Part shown: piece after piece, positions 8,713 through 15,975 of the stretch | Layout: each line of letters starts with the position of its first letter | Position numbering within the stretch: the first letter of the stretch is position 1 | Assembly (NCBI GenBank): GCA_016745215.1 | Contig: CP050890.1 | Location: forward strand, 6,634,001 to 6,698,000 | Source of the DNA: Thiohalocapsa sp. PB-PSB1 | Lineage (GTDB): Bacteria; Pseudomonadota; Gammaproteobacteria; Chromatiales; Chromatiaceae | Direction of reading: 5' to 3' | DNA length: 64,000 bases | Translations under genes and position numbers: made by a program | Notes under the pieces: generated by a model | Databases searched by the model: none | Seen by the model: only the letters and a program-made list of their open reading frames with translations | What the model was told of the DNA's origin: nothing

Positions 8713-10182
8713 TTACTTGCCGGCAAGCGCCTTCGCCGCCGCGCGCAGGTAGCCCGGCGAGTGGTCGATGCCGGTGAGGGAGGTGTCGTTGCTCGCGAGG
8801 CCGAAATACATCCCGCAGAAATCGCGACCGGGGTCGACATAGATGCCCTGGCCCATGTTGCCGTGCTTGAACATCGCGCCGTCCGCAAAGGCGTGATCCC
8901 ATTGCGCGGTGTTCTTCAGCGGCACCTCGCCGAACCATTGGGTGCCGTAGGTGCGCTCGGTCGAGGCGGTGTAGGCGTCCGGATTCCCCATGTTGAAGAT
9001 CATGTCGAGCAGCCGCTGCGGCACCACGTTCTCGCTTGAGACTACGTTCCAGCTCGGCGTGTAGAGCATGGCATAGCGGATCATGTCCTCGGGCGTGGTG
9101 TTGATCAGCCCGCCGCCGACCGGCATGCCGTCCGGCGTCAGCCCGACGATCAGCGGGCTGCGCGCGCCGATCTTGGACCAGACTTGTTGGTGCCAGTAGT
9201 CCTGCCAGTTCATTCCGGTGACCGCTTCGGTCAGCATGACCAGCGCCTGCGTGTTCGACGTGGAGTAACGGAACAACTCGCCAGGCTTTTCGCTGTCCAG
9301 TTTCTCGACCGTCTTCATCATCTCGCGCCATTGCGTCGGGGTGACATCGCCGACGCCGAACACCGCGCTGAACCAGTTCGCGATCCATGACTCCGGGTTC
9401 GTGAGATTCGCGAAGGTCTCCTCATTGTTGAGCGCGGTGGCCATGTTCATGGTGTTCTTGACGGTGATGTCGTCCCAGGCGCTGCCCTTAAGCTCTTCCA
9501 CGTAGCTCGACAGGGGCTGATCGAGATCGACCGTGCCCGCATCGGCCAGCATGGCGACGAGCAGGCCCGCCGTCGTCTTCGAGGCGGACATCCAGACATG
9601 CATGTCCAGCGGGTTCATGCCCGGATAGACCTCGAACACCACCTTGCCCTGATGCGCCATGAGCATGGCCTGCACCTGCTTCGGACCGACGAGGTATTCG
9701 GCCAGCGTCTGGGTGGTGTTGCCCTCATGGTCGGTGAAGGTGAGGTTCATCAGGTCGCCCTGGATGGCGCGCTCCAGCACGCTGAATTCTTCGTCCGGCC
9801 TGACCACCCGTGTGTTGAAGAACTCGGGGATGTTCAGGTTGTAGTAGACGGAATCGTCGTTGCCCGACTGCCAGTTCGGGAAGCTGAACCGCGAGTGAGC
9901 GCCGTTCACCCACTCCGCCGACTGCGGCAGCTTCCACCGCGCCATCGGGCTGTTCACCTCGAGCGGCGCGAAGCCGGAAGCGCCGGTCCGCACCGGCCCG
10001 GACCGCGCTGCGGCGCCCTGCGGCGCCACGGCCAGGCCCGCCGCGGCGGCAACGCCGAGCATTGCACTTCGAGCCATGAATTCGCGCCGGTTCACGTCCA
10101 CGGAGCGATCGGAGGCGTCATCGCTGTCGTGACGCGTCAGGCTGGCGGGCTTTTGGATATCGTTTGTCATGAGTGTCTTCAC
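8713..10182 (-). CDS. Tat-exported serine hydrolase, beta-lactamase family
   Basis: 489 residues. A twin-arginine signal (NRREFMARSAMLGVAAAAGL) around residues 31-50 indicates folded export. The catalytic SxxK motif is WMSASKTTAGLLVAML near residue 204, and LFRYSTSNTQALV near 293 gives the Tyr motif. It is a paralogue of the hydrolase at 6398-7762, sharing VYPGMNP, GNMGQGIYVDPGRDF and SPGYLRAAAKALAGK. The first uses a Sec signal and this one a Tat signal, which implies different folding or cofactor needs. Role presumed hydrolysis of an ester or amide in the periplasm; substrate not identifiable. Confidence 0.8.
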   Translation of the reverse strand: MKTLMTNDIQKPASLTRHDSDDASDRSVDVNRREFMARSAMLGVAAAAGLAVAPQGAAARSGPVRTGASGFAPLEVNSPMARWKLPQSAEWVNGAHSRFSFPNWQSGNDDSVYYNLNIPEFFNTRVVRPDEEFSVLERAIQGDLMNLTFTDHEGNTTQTLAEYLVGPKQVQAMLMAHQGKVVFEVYPGMNPLDMHVWMSASKTTAGLLVAMLADAGTVDLDQPLSSYVEELKGSAWDDITVKNTMNMATALNNEETFANLTNPESWIANWFSAVFGVGDVTPTQWREMMKTVEKLDSEKPGELFRYSTSNTQALVMLTEAVTGMNWQDYWHQQVWSKIGARSPLIVGLTPDGMPVGGGLINTTPEDMIRYAMLYTPSWNVVSSENVVPQRLLDMIFNMGNPDAYTASTERTYGTQWFGEVPLKNTAQWDHAFADGAMFKHGNMGQGIYVDPGRDFCGMYFGLASNDTSLTGIDHSPGYLRAAAKALAGK

Positions 10183-10225
10183 CTTTACTGGTCACGCGCT
10201 CTTCACGGGTTTGTTGCGGTGACGA

Positions 10226-10654
10226 TTACGCGAAGTCCTCGGGCTTCAGATCTTTCCAATACGCCTCGGGCACCGCTGCGATGCTGAAGATGGCGTACAT
10301 GGTGCTGATCTTGCCGGTGCTGGGGTCCACTTCGATCTTGTCCCAGAACGGGGTTTCGATGACGGTCTCATCGGGCAACCAGACCCGCAGCACGCCGTCG
10401 AAATAGGTGAGATGCTCGCCGACGTAGATGTCGCCCATGACGTGCTCATACTTCGGCAGGCGCAGGTCGAAGGCGCCGACGAAGCCGATGCCCTGCTTGA
10501 TGCCCTGCAGTGTGTAGTGGGCGAAGTAGAGCCGGAAGTCGTCTGTGAAGAAGCGGTCCAGGGACTCGAAGTCCTTCTTGTCGATGCACTGGAAGATCGG
10601 TTGCAGGAACTCGGGCAGGTTGGGTGACTTTTGCAGGCTGTTTTCGGTGCTCAT
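10226..10654 (-). CDS. SnoaL/NTF2-like fold protein
   Basis: 142 residues from ATG 10654 (MSTENSLQKSPNLPEFLQPI). An alpha-helical start is followed by FESLDRFFTDDFRLYFAHYT and a beta-rich half (HVMGDIYVGEHLTYFDGVLRVWLPDE, KIEVDPSTGKISTMYAIFSI), the pattern of SnoaL-like cone folds. Such proteins are small isomerases, dehydratases or ligand-binding proteins. A second protein of the same fold is encoded at 13032-13436, flanking the CoA-transferase and a barrel protein, so both probably serve the same pathway. The region upstream of the chosen start overlaps the barrel gene and is not coding in this frame. Confidence 0.65.
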   Translation of the reverse strand: MSTENSLQKSPNLPEFLQPIFQCIDKKDFESLDRFFTDDFRLYFAHYTLQGIKQGIGFVGAFDLRLPKYEHVMGDIYVGEHLTYFDGVLRVWLPDETVIETPFWDKIEVDPSTGKISTMYAIFSIAAVPEAYWKDLKPEDFA

Positions 10655-10694
10655 GGCTGACTCCGTGGGGGTTGAATGTGGGCGGCGGGTCGAC

Positions 10695-11501
10695 TCAGAA
10701 ACGGAACTTCGCCCCGACGTAGGGTCCGGTGACGTAGAGCTCATCGAGGGGCCCGAAATCGTTGAACTGCCAGTCGATGTGGCGATACCCGGCGGTGAGA
10801 TCGATGCTGTCGTTCAGGCTGTAGTCCACCGAGGCATGGGCCTGCCAGGTCAGGTCGCTGCCGCCGCCACCGATGTCCGCGTAATAGGTCAGTGCCCATC
10901 TGTCGTTCAGCTCGGTTCTTCCGGCCACGCCGACGAACCCATCCCAAACCGTGTCGGTTTCATCGATGCCCTTGGCGATGGGGCCGATGTTGGCATCAAT
11001 GATGGTCTCGATGGAGAGATAGCGCGCGCCGCCAACCGCCTCGAACATGGAATTGCGCGTCCGTGCGAATTCATAGGACGCGCCGAGGGTGACAATCCAG
11101 CTCTTCATCTCCACCGACACCCGATCCGCGAACTCGAAGGAGCCGACGCTGATGGACCCCTTCTTGGCCTGCTCGATGTCGAGGTACACCACATCGACGA
11201 ATGCACCCCATCGATCCTTCTTGGCCTTGAACGCGCTCATGAAGGTGAACTGCAGCGTATCCAGTATGTCGCCGAAGTCGATCTCCAGCTCCTGGCCCGA
11301 GGTCAGTTTCGGGTTGAGCGAGGGCATCCAGCCATACAGCTCGGCGGTGAAGTGCCAACCGGGCGGGGCGGTCGGCCTGTTCGATGCCGGGGCTGTCGCG
11401 TCCTGCGCCAGGGCAGGAACGGCAAGGCCCGACAGGGCCAGCGCCAAGCCGACGGCGGATGCCCAAGGGACGGGGTTCTCGATCATTGGTCGACTGCTCA
11501 C
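10695..11501 (-). CDS. Outer-membrane beta-barrel protein
   Basis: 268 residues, GTG start at 11501 with GAGGG about seven bases upstream. A signal peptide (SAVGLALALSGLAVPALAQ) is followed by alternating amphipathic strands such as WHFTAELYGWMPSLNPKL, RWGAFVDVVYLDIEQ, WIVTLGASYEFA and SIDLTAGYRHIDWQF. The chain ends GPYVGAKFRF, with the C-terminal aromatic residue expected for BAM-assembled barrels. Family cannot be named with certainty. With a second barrel at 13523-14488 and a porin at 1-857, this cluster devotes three genes to the outer membrane, pointing to uptake of a poorly permeant substrate. Confidence 0.75.
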   Translation of the reverse strand: MSSRPMIENPVPWASAVGLALALSGLAVPALAQDATAPASNRPTAPPGWHFTAELYGWMPSLNPKLTSGQELEIDFGDILDTLQFTFMSAFKAKKDRWGAFVDVVYLDIEQAKKGSISVGSFEFADRVSVEMKSWIVTLGASYEFARTRNSMFEAVGGARYLSIETIIDANIGPIAKGIDETDTVWDGFVGVAGRTELNDRWALTYYADIGGGGSDLTWQAHASVDYSLNDSIDLTAGYRHIDWQFNDFGPLDELYVTGPYVGAKFRF

Positions 11502-11510
11502 CGATTGCCC

Positions 11511-13028
11511 TCAGACCTTGCGCAGCATGATGTCCTCATGCCCGAAGCCGGACAGGAAGCCGTAGAGACCGCTCTTGATCATCTCGGAGGGCCGATGCTT
11601 CGGCTTGCCGTCGGTGGTGACCGCCTGGTCCCATCCCGTCAGGAACGGATGATGGGCGCCGTTGATGGCCGGGCCCGTCTCGCAGAAGGCGGGCGTCTGC
11701 GACAGCCGCGCCGCCGGCGCCAGGCGCGTGAAGGTCGCGCCGAAGTTCGACAGTTGGTCCACGAAGTACTTGCCGTCCTGCTCCAGCGAGACGGCGACGG
11801 CCTCCTCGGTCTCGTGCGGCAGGGACAGGATCTCCATCGCGGTGCGGGTCAGCATGGCCTCCACCTCCCAGAAGCCTCCCTGTTCCTGACGCTGACGGAG
11901 CGCGGCGACGGCGCCGATGGCGGCGAGATAGCCGGTGGCGTAGTCGTTGGGCAGGGCGCCCACCAGGTGATGCTGCTCGCGCCCGCGGGAGGCCAGGTCC
12001 ACCATGCCGGAGCAGGCCTGCGCCAGCTGCTCCCAGCCCTTGCGCTTGGCCCAGGGGCCTTCGGGGCCGTAGGCAGACACCCGGGTCACCACCAGGTTCG
12101 GGTTCAGTGCCATCAGCGCCTCGCGGGTGAATCCGAGCCGCTCCAGCGAGCCCGGCGCGTAGCCCCAGACCAGCACGTCGGCGTCCTTAAGCAGCTCCGT
12201 GAACCGGGCCTTGGACTTCTCCATGCCCAGATGCAGCAGAATCTGCTTCTTGCCGTAGCTCTCCTCGAAGATGGCGGGATACAGGAACGGGAAGGCCGGA
12301 TTGCGCACGGAGATGACGTCGGCGCCGTTGTCGGCCAGCACCCGGGTTGCCCAGGGACCGGCGATGACATGGGTGACGTCGATGACGCGCACCCCCTCCA
12401 GGGGCCGATGCTTGGCCTCGGGCAACATGCGCCCCTTGGCATCGCCGAAGCGCTTGGACAACACAACGGGCTCGGCGGCCATGGCCTGCCCCTGCGGATG
12501 GGCAAGCCATTCCTCGGGGGTACAGACGGGCGCGGTGCAAAGCCCGAGGGCCTCGAAGTCGGCCTCGATCTTGGCCGAGTCATGCTGCGCGACCCGCTTG
12601 ATCAGCGCGCCCTGGTCGTGCGGGGCGTCGAAATACTTGAGGATGCCATCGCGCAGGTGCGGATAGGCGCCGTTGAAGCACATCCAGCGACCGTCGCGCG
12701 TCTCGTAGAAGCCGTTGACCGGGACTGTGATCTCGCCGCCCATGATGACGACGCCGTTCATGTAGTGATACAGCCCGTCGTTGAAGCTCAGCGCGGCATG
12801 GCGCCGGTCCACGGCGACCTCTTGCGTGGGCAGTCCGCGGGCGTGGCCCAGCTCCGCGACGCTGGTGCCCAGCGCCGCGACGACGCCGGTGGCGAAGTCG
12901 GCGATCCGCATCGGTTCCTTCAGGAAGGTCGGCGATTGCTCGACCTGCACCCGGTCGACCGGCGTGGCGATGCCGGCGGCCTCTGCGATGGCGTCGTAGA
13001 TCTTCTTTTGGTGTGCATTCATGGTCAT
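11511..13028 (-). CDS. CaiB/BaiF (family III) CoA-transferase
   Basis: 505 residues. An unusual N-terminal half (residues 1-200) contains FATGVVAALGTSVAELGHARG and HYMNGVVIMGGEI; after this comes the more usual RPLEGVRVIDVTHVIAGPWATRVLADNGADVISV, the core of family III CoA-transferases. LHLGMEKSKARFTELLKDADVLVWGYAPGSLERLGF and LVVTRVSAYGPEGPWAKRKG complete the fold. Such enzymes move CoA from one acyl-CoA to a carboxylic acid. Start and the downstream SnoaL gene are 3 bases apart, so translation is coupled. An expected catalytic Asp lies in the family's central region but I cannot place it with confidence. Confidence 0.85.
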   Translation of the reverse strand: MTMNAHQKKIYDAIAEAAGIATPVDRVQVEQSPTFLKEPMRIADFATGVVAALGTSVAELGHARGLPTQEVAVDRRHAALSFNDGLYHYMNGVVIMGGEITVPVNGFYETRDGRWMCFNGAYPHLRDGILKYFDAPHDQGALIKRVAQHDSAKIEADFEALGLCTAPVCTPEEWLAHPQGQAMAAEPVVLSKRFGDAKGRMLPEAKHRPLEGVRVIDVTHVIAGPWATRVLADNGADVISVRNPAFPFLYPAIFEESYGKKQILLHLGMEKSKARFTELLKDADVLVWGYAPGSLERLGFTREALMALNPNLVVTRVSAYGPEGPWAKRKGWEQLAQACSGMVDLASRGREQHHLVGALPNDYATGYLAAIGAVAALRQRQEQGGFWEVEAMLTRTAMEILSLPHETEEAVAVSLEQDGKYFVDQLSNFGATFTRLAPAARLSQTPAFCETGPAINGAHHPFLTGWDQAVTTDGKPKHRPSEMIKSGLYGFLSGFGHEDIMLRKV

Positions 13029-13031
13029 GGC

Positions 13032-13436
13032 TCAAAACCCCGCGGACTTGGCAGCTTCCGGCGGAAAATCCACCACGTAACGGATCACCTTGCCCTCGTC
13101 GTTGAACCAGAGCAGGTTGAACAGCGGGGCGGCCTGGAAGGACTTCTCGGGCGGATCACCCTTCTTGCGCAGCGATGCGCTGCCCTGCATGAAATAGGCG
13201 TTGCCGTATTGGTACACCACGTCGACGAAGTGTTGGGTGATGTAAGGGGCGTCCAGCTCGGTGAAGAACCGCTTGACGGCTTCGATGCCGTGGGCCGTCT
13301 TCGGTCCGAACTGGAGCACGATGTCGTCGGCGAAGATGCGGAAACCGCCGTCTTCCGAGAGGTTCAAGTCGTCGATGGACTTGAACAGCTCCAGCATCCA
13401 GGCCGGCGTGTCGATCTGTTGGAAATGGTCTGCCAT
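13032..13436 (-). CDS. SnoaL/NTF2-like fold protein
   Basis: 134 residues from ATG 13436 (MADHFQQIDTPAWMLELFKS). It has a helical start, then GGFRIFADDIVLQFGPKTAHG, a helix VKRFFTELDAPYITQHFVDVV and strands NAYFMQGSASLRKK and FNLLWFNDEGKVIRYVVDF. This is the SnoaL-like cone fold, like the protein at 10226-10654, although the two are not closely similar. The gene ends 3 bases before the CoA-transferase start. It may handle a small aromatic or polyketide-like ligand; that is only a fold-based guess. Confidence 0.65.
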   Translation of the reverse strand: MADHFQQIDTPAWMLELFKSIDDLNLSEDGGFRIFADDIVLQFGPKTAHGIEAVKRFFTELDAPYITQHFVDVVYQYGNAYFMQGSASLRKKGDPPEKSFQAAPLFNLLWFNDEGKVIRYVVDFPPEAAKSAGF

Positions 13437-13522
13437 GGTATCTCTCTGGTGGTGTGTTCGTATGCGTGCGCTTGGCGGTGCGATCTGCTTAGCGCGGCAC
13501 CGCCGCCGGGTTCCAGCTGAGG

Positions 13523-14488
13523 TCAGCCCCCGAAGATCGGGTTTTTGATCAGCGAGGGGATCACCGGGATGATGTTGAGCTTGATCTGTGCCTCCTGGCC
13601 GAACGTGTCCTGACTCACCACGGAATACTCGACGCCGAGCTGGAACTTGACCGGCACCTTGCCGACCTTGGCGGTCTTCGAGACGAACAGCCCGACGGGT
13701 ACGTTCCATTGGTTGCCGGAGGCGGCGTTGTTGTCGTAGGTCACGGTCGGGTTCATGCCGATCTGCCAGGCATTCGGCAGGTTGTAGATGAACCAGTAGA
13801 GCATGCTGCCGTAGCTGGCATCCGGCCCCTTGTCGGAGTTGCCGAGGCCGAAGGTGTACTGCGGGAAGACGCCGGCCAGCCATTTTTCGGTCTTGTAGCC
13901 GAGGACCAGTGCAGGACCCGCGCCCCACTGACTGCGGCCGAATGCTTCCCGGGTCGCCGTGGGCATCAGCCAGGTGGCACCCAGGCCCAGGGTCCAATTG
14001 CCGGCGGGCGGCGCGACGAGCATCGGCAGCTGGATGTCCCCGATCCCGCCGATGCTGCTGAAGTCATCGAACCCCTTGGGAACCGGTTGACTAAACAGGA
14101 TCGGCACGGTGGGCCTGGTGATCAGCTTCCATTGCTGATCCCCCTCGCCGAACAGCGGCAGCGGCAGGATCGGCTGGAACAGCATGCGACCGCCCACCTT
14201 CGCATCGCCCTGGTTGATGTCGCCGTCGGAAAAATTCAGGTCGAACTCGGTGAACAGCGCCCAGACGTCAGAAACGGGGTTGGAGAGCTTCGCACCGATC
14301 TCGGCCAGGTTGCCGTGCTCTGGGTGCTCGTATTCTCCCTCGGTCTTCGAATCCTGTGCCGACAGCGGCGTGCACAAGAGCAAAGTGCCGCAGATCACAC
14401 CAATTAAGGGGAGCAAGTCTTTCCGGCGCCGTGATTTCCGGCCTGGGGGACCGCGGAGTGCATCAGCAAAGCGTGTTGTCGTCGTCAT
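13523..14488 (-). CDS. Outer-membrane protein of the MetA-pathway/phenol-degradation transporter type
   Basis: 321 residues. A cytoplasmic basic start is followed by a hydrophobic signal (LLPLIGVICGTLLLCTPLSAQ). Mature part: LAEIGAKLSNPVSDVWALFTEFDLNFSDGDIN, QWKLITRPTVPILFSQP, GIGDIQLPMLVAPPAGNWTLGLGATWLMPTAT and IYNLPNAWQIGMNPTVTYDNNA. This pattern occurs in outer-membrane proteins often annotated as transporters or MetA-pathway-of-phenol-degradation proteins. It is the first gene of the long minus-strand cluster. Upstream lies a 465-base gap with a perfect palindrome that could be an operator. Confidence 0.7.
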   Translation of the reverse strand: MTTTTRFADALRGPPGRKSRRRKDLLPLIGVICGTLLLCTPLSAQDSKTEGEYEHPEHGNLAEIGAKLSNPVSDVWALFTEFDLNFSDGDINQGDAKVGGRMLFQPILPLPLFGEGDQQWKLITRPTVPILFSQPVPKGFDDFSSIGGIGDIQLPMLVAPPAGNWTLGLGATWLMPTATREAFGRSQWGAGPALVLGYKTEKWLAGVFPQYTFGLGNSDKGPDASYGSMLYWFIYNLPNAWQIGMNPTVTYDNNAASGNQWNVPVGLFVSKTAKVGKVPVKFQLGVEYSVVSQDTFGQEAQIKLNIIPVIPSLIKNPIFGG

Positions 14489-14954
14489 GGCGATTTTCCT
14501 CCATCGGTGGTCGATTGTGATCGGTTTGCGCGGCGCGAAGTGCTGCGTCTGCTCCAGCGGTCGAGGCCCGCAGCAGACGTAGCGCGGAGGAGCTTGCGCG
14601 CGGTGAGCCTTCTGGGATCAGTTCCGGAACTGGTGATTACGGGCAACGCCTCGTTGGCATAGAGTGTCCGTTCAGCGCCATGTTGGACCAGCTCCCGGAC
14701 CATCCCCAACGTCCACAGGACGTACGGAAACTGCAACTGCAACTTCCCGACGTCTTTTGTTGCCGTGGCTCGCTGCGGATCTGGACGGGTCCGCTATTCG
14801 TCGTAGAGTAAGAGCCTTTGAAGCGGGAAGATAGAGTCCCTTTCGGGACGGTTGAGCGAAGCGAAACGCCATCCCACTGCGGCTGATTAGAGCCGATACA
14901 GGGTCGAGGCCTGCGCCTTTGCGGCGTCCGAGTCGTGCGAGGTGACGAAGACTA
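14489..14954. other. Intergenic region with a 14-bp palindrome and a short hairpin
   Basis: No gene is supported here. A perfect palindrome CAGTTCCGGAACTG lies at 14619-14632, about 130 bases upstream of the first gene of the metabolic cluster, and could be a regulator site, for example for the adjacent two-component response regulator. A small hairpin GTCCCTTTCGGGAC is at 14836-14849. Neither assignment is proven. Confidence 0.4.
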
Positions 14955-15340
14955 CGGCGGACTTACCGAGACCGACGGTCTCGTGGTTGGTGGAGCTATA
15001 GATGTGTCACCGAACGAGAGATCGCGCCCGCGGCGCTTTGCTCGCTGCACCAGGTTGATGTCGCGCTCCACGGCGATGTGCGGGATGTTCGTCCGCTCCA
15101 GCATCGGGTCGATGAGATCTCCCACCTCGTCGTCACCGTCGACGACCACATGCCGGTCCAGATCGGCGATGCTGGAGAGCCCCTCGACCGCATGCACGGG
15201 GACCGGACCCGGCGTGTAGCGCCCGGTGAGCACGCCGGCGACGATGAAACCCAGGATCGCGCCCAAGCGGAGTCGTTGGAACAGGATGACGCAGACCGTC
15301 GTGGCCGCAAGAAACAGGACGATCCCCGATGGACTGCCGA
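14955..15340 (-). pseudogene. KefB-type cation:proton antiporter remnant with internal deletion
   Basis: Reading down from 15340, the sequence gives IVLFLAATTVCVILFQRLRL, GAILGFIVAGVLTGRYTPGP and VPVHAVEGLSSIADL. This matches the start of the intact CPA2 antiporter at 38087-39802 (GSILGFIVAGVLIGPHTPGP, VPVHAVEELQSIAQL). It then jumps directly to DRHVVVDGDDEVGDLIDPML and ERTNIPHIAVERDINLVQRA, equivalent to the TrkA-N domain of the same protein (ERHVVIIGYDEVGQLIALML). About 350 codons are missing in between, and the frame ends in unrelated residues. A deletion scar of a second kef-like gene. Confidence 0.8.
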
Positions 15341-15351
15341 GATCTCCGTGG

Positions 15352-15975
15352 TTACTCCGGCTGGGAAAGACCGGCTTCCACCGCGAACTGGACCAACTCG
15401 GCCACCGAGCTGACGCCGAGCTTGGCCATGAGATTGGTGCGATGGCGTTTGACCGAGCGCTCGTCGATGGCCATCTCGTGGGCGATCTGCTTGTTGCGCA
15501 ACCCCTTGAGCACGTATCGCAGCACCTCCCGCTCTCGGGGGGTCAGTTTCTCGCAGTCTTTGTCCAGAGCGCGGCGCCGTCGACGCTCGCGGCGCTCCTC
15601 CTCATCCCTGGCCAGTGCCCGTTCGACAGCGTCGATGATCGCCTCTTTTGCGGCGGTCTTCACCAGAAAGTCCTCCGCGCCGCCGCGCATCGCTTCGACG
15701 CTGGTCGGTATGTCGCCCGCACCGGTCAGGAAGACGATGGGCAGCGGATTGGAAGACTTTGCCAGGTGTCTCTGCAACGCGATGCCGTCCATCTCCGGCA
15801 TGCGCAGGTCAGCCAGCACGCAGCCGACGGCATCCGGCGAATGGTCTGCTGCAAAGTCCAACGCCGACTCGTAGCACCGGGTGGCGTAGCCGCAGCTTCG
15901 CAGCAGGCGCTCGATACCCCTCAGGAACGACGGGTCGTCGTCCACGATGAATATGGTCCGCGCCTGCTCGGTCAC
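15352..15975 (-). CDS. FixJ/NarL-type response regulator
   Basis: 207 residues. The receiver domain has the acidic pocket in IFIVDDDPSF, the phosphoacceptor Asp in LADLRMPEMDG near residue 56, the Thr/Ser site in IVFLTGAGD and the conserved Lys in FLVKTAAK. A charged linker (EEERRERRRRRALDKDCEKL) joins it to a LuxR-type helix-turn-helix: LTPREREVLRYVLKGLRNKQ followed by IAHEMAIDERSVKRHRTNLM. It overlaps the upstream sensor kinase by four bases, so the two form a pair. Its nearest likely target is the metabolic cluster downstream; that is inferred from position. Confidence 0.9.
   Translation of the reverse strand: MTEQARTIFIVDDDPSFLRGIERLLRSCGYATRCYESALDFAADHSPDAVGCVLADLRMPEMDGIALQRHLAKSSNPLPIVFLTGAGDIPTSVEAMRGGAEDFLVKTAAKEAIIDAVERALARDEEERRERRRRRALDKDCEKLTPREREVLRYVLKGLRNKQIAHEMAIDERSVKRHRTNLMAKLGVSSVAELVQFAVEAGLSQPE

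Noticed and set aside
10545..13520. 991-codon open frame on the plus strand
   Set aside because: It runs antisense to four recognisable genes (SnoaL, barrel, CoA-transferase, SnoaL) and has shadow-type composition.
15072..15210. KefB remnant considered as a stand-alone TrkA/RCK regulator
   Set aside because: The nucleotide-binding domain is incomplete and fused to the first membrane segment through a deletion.
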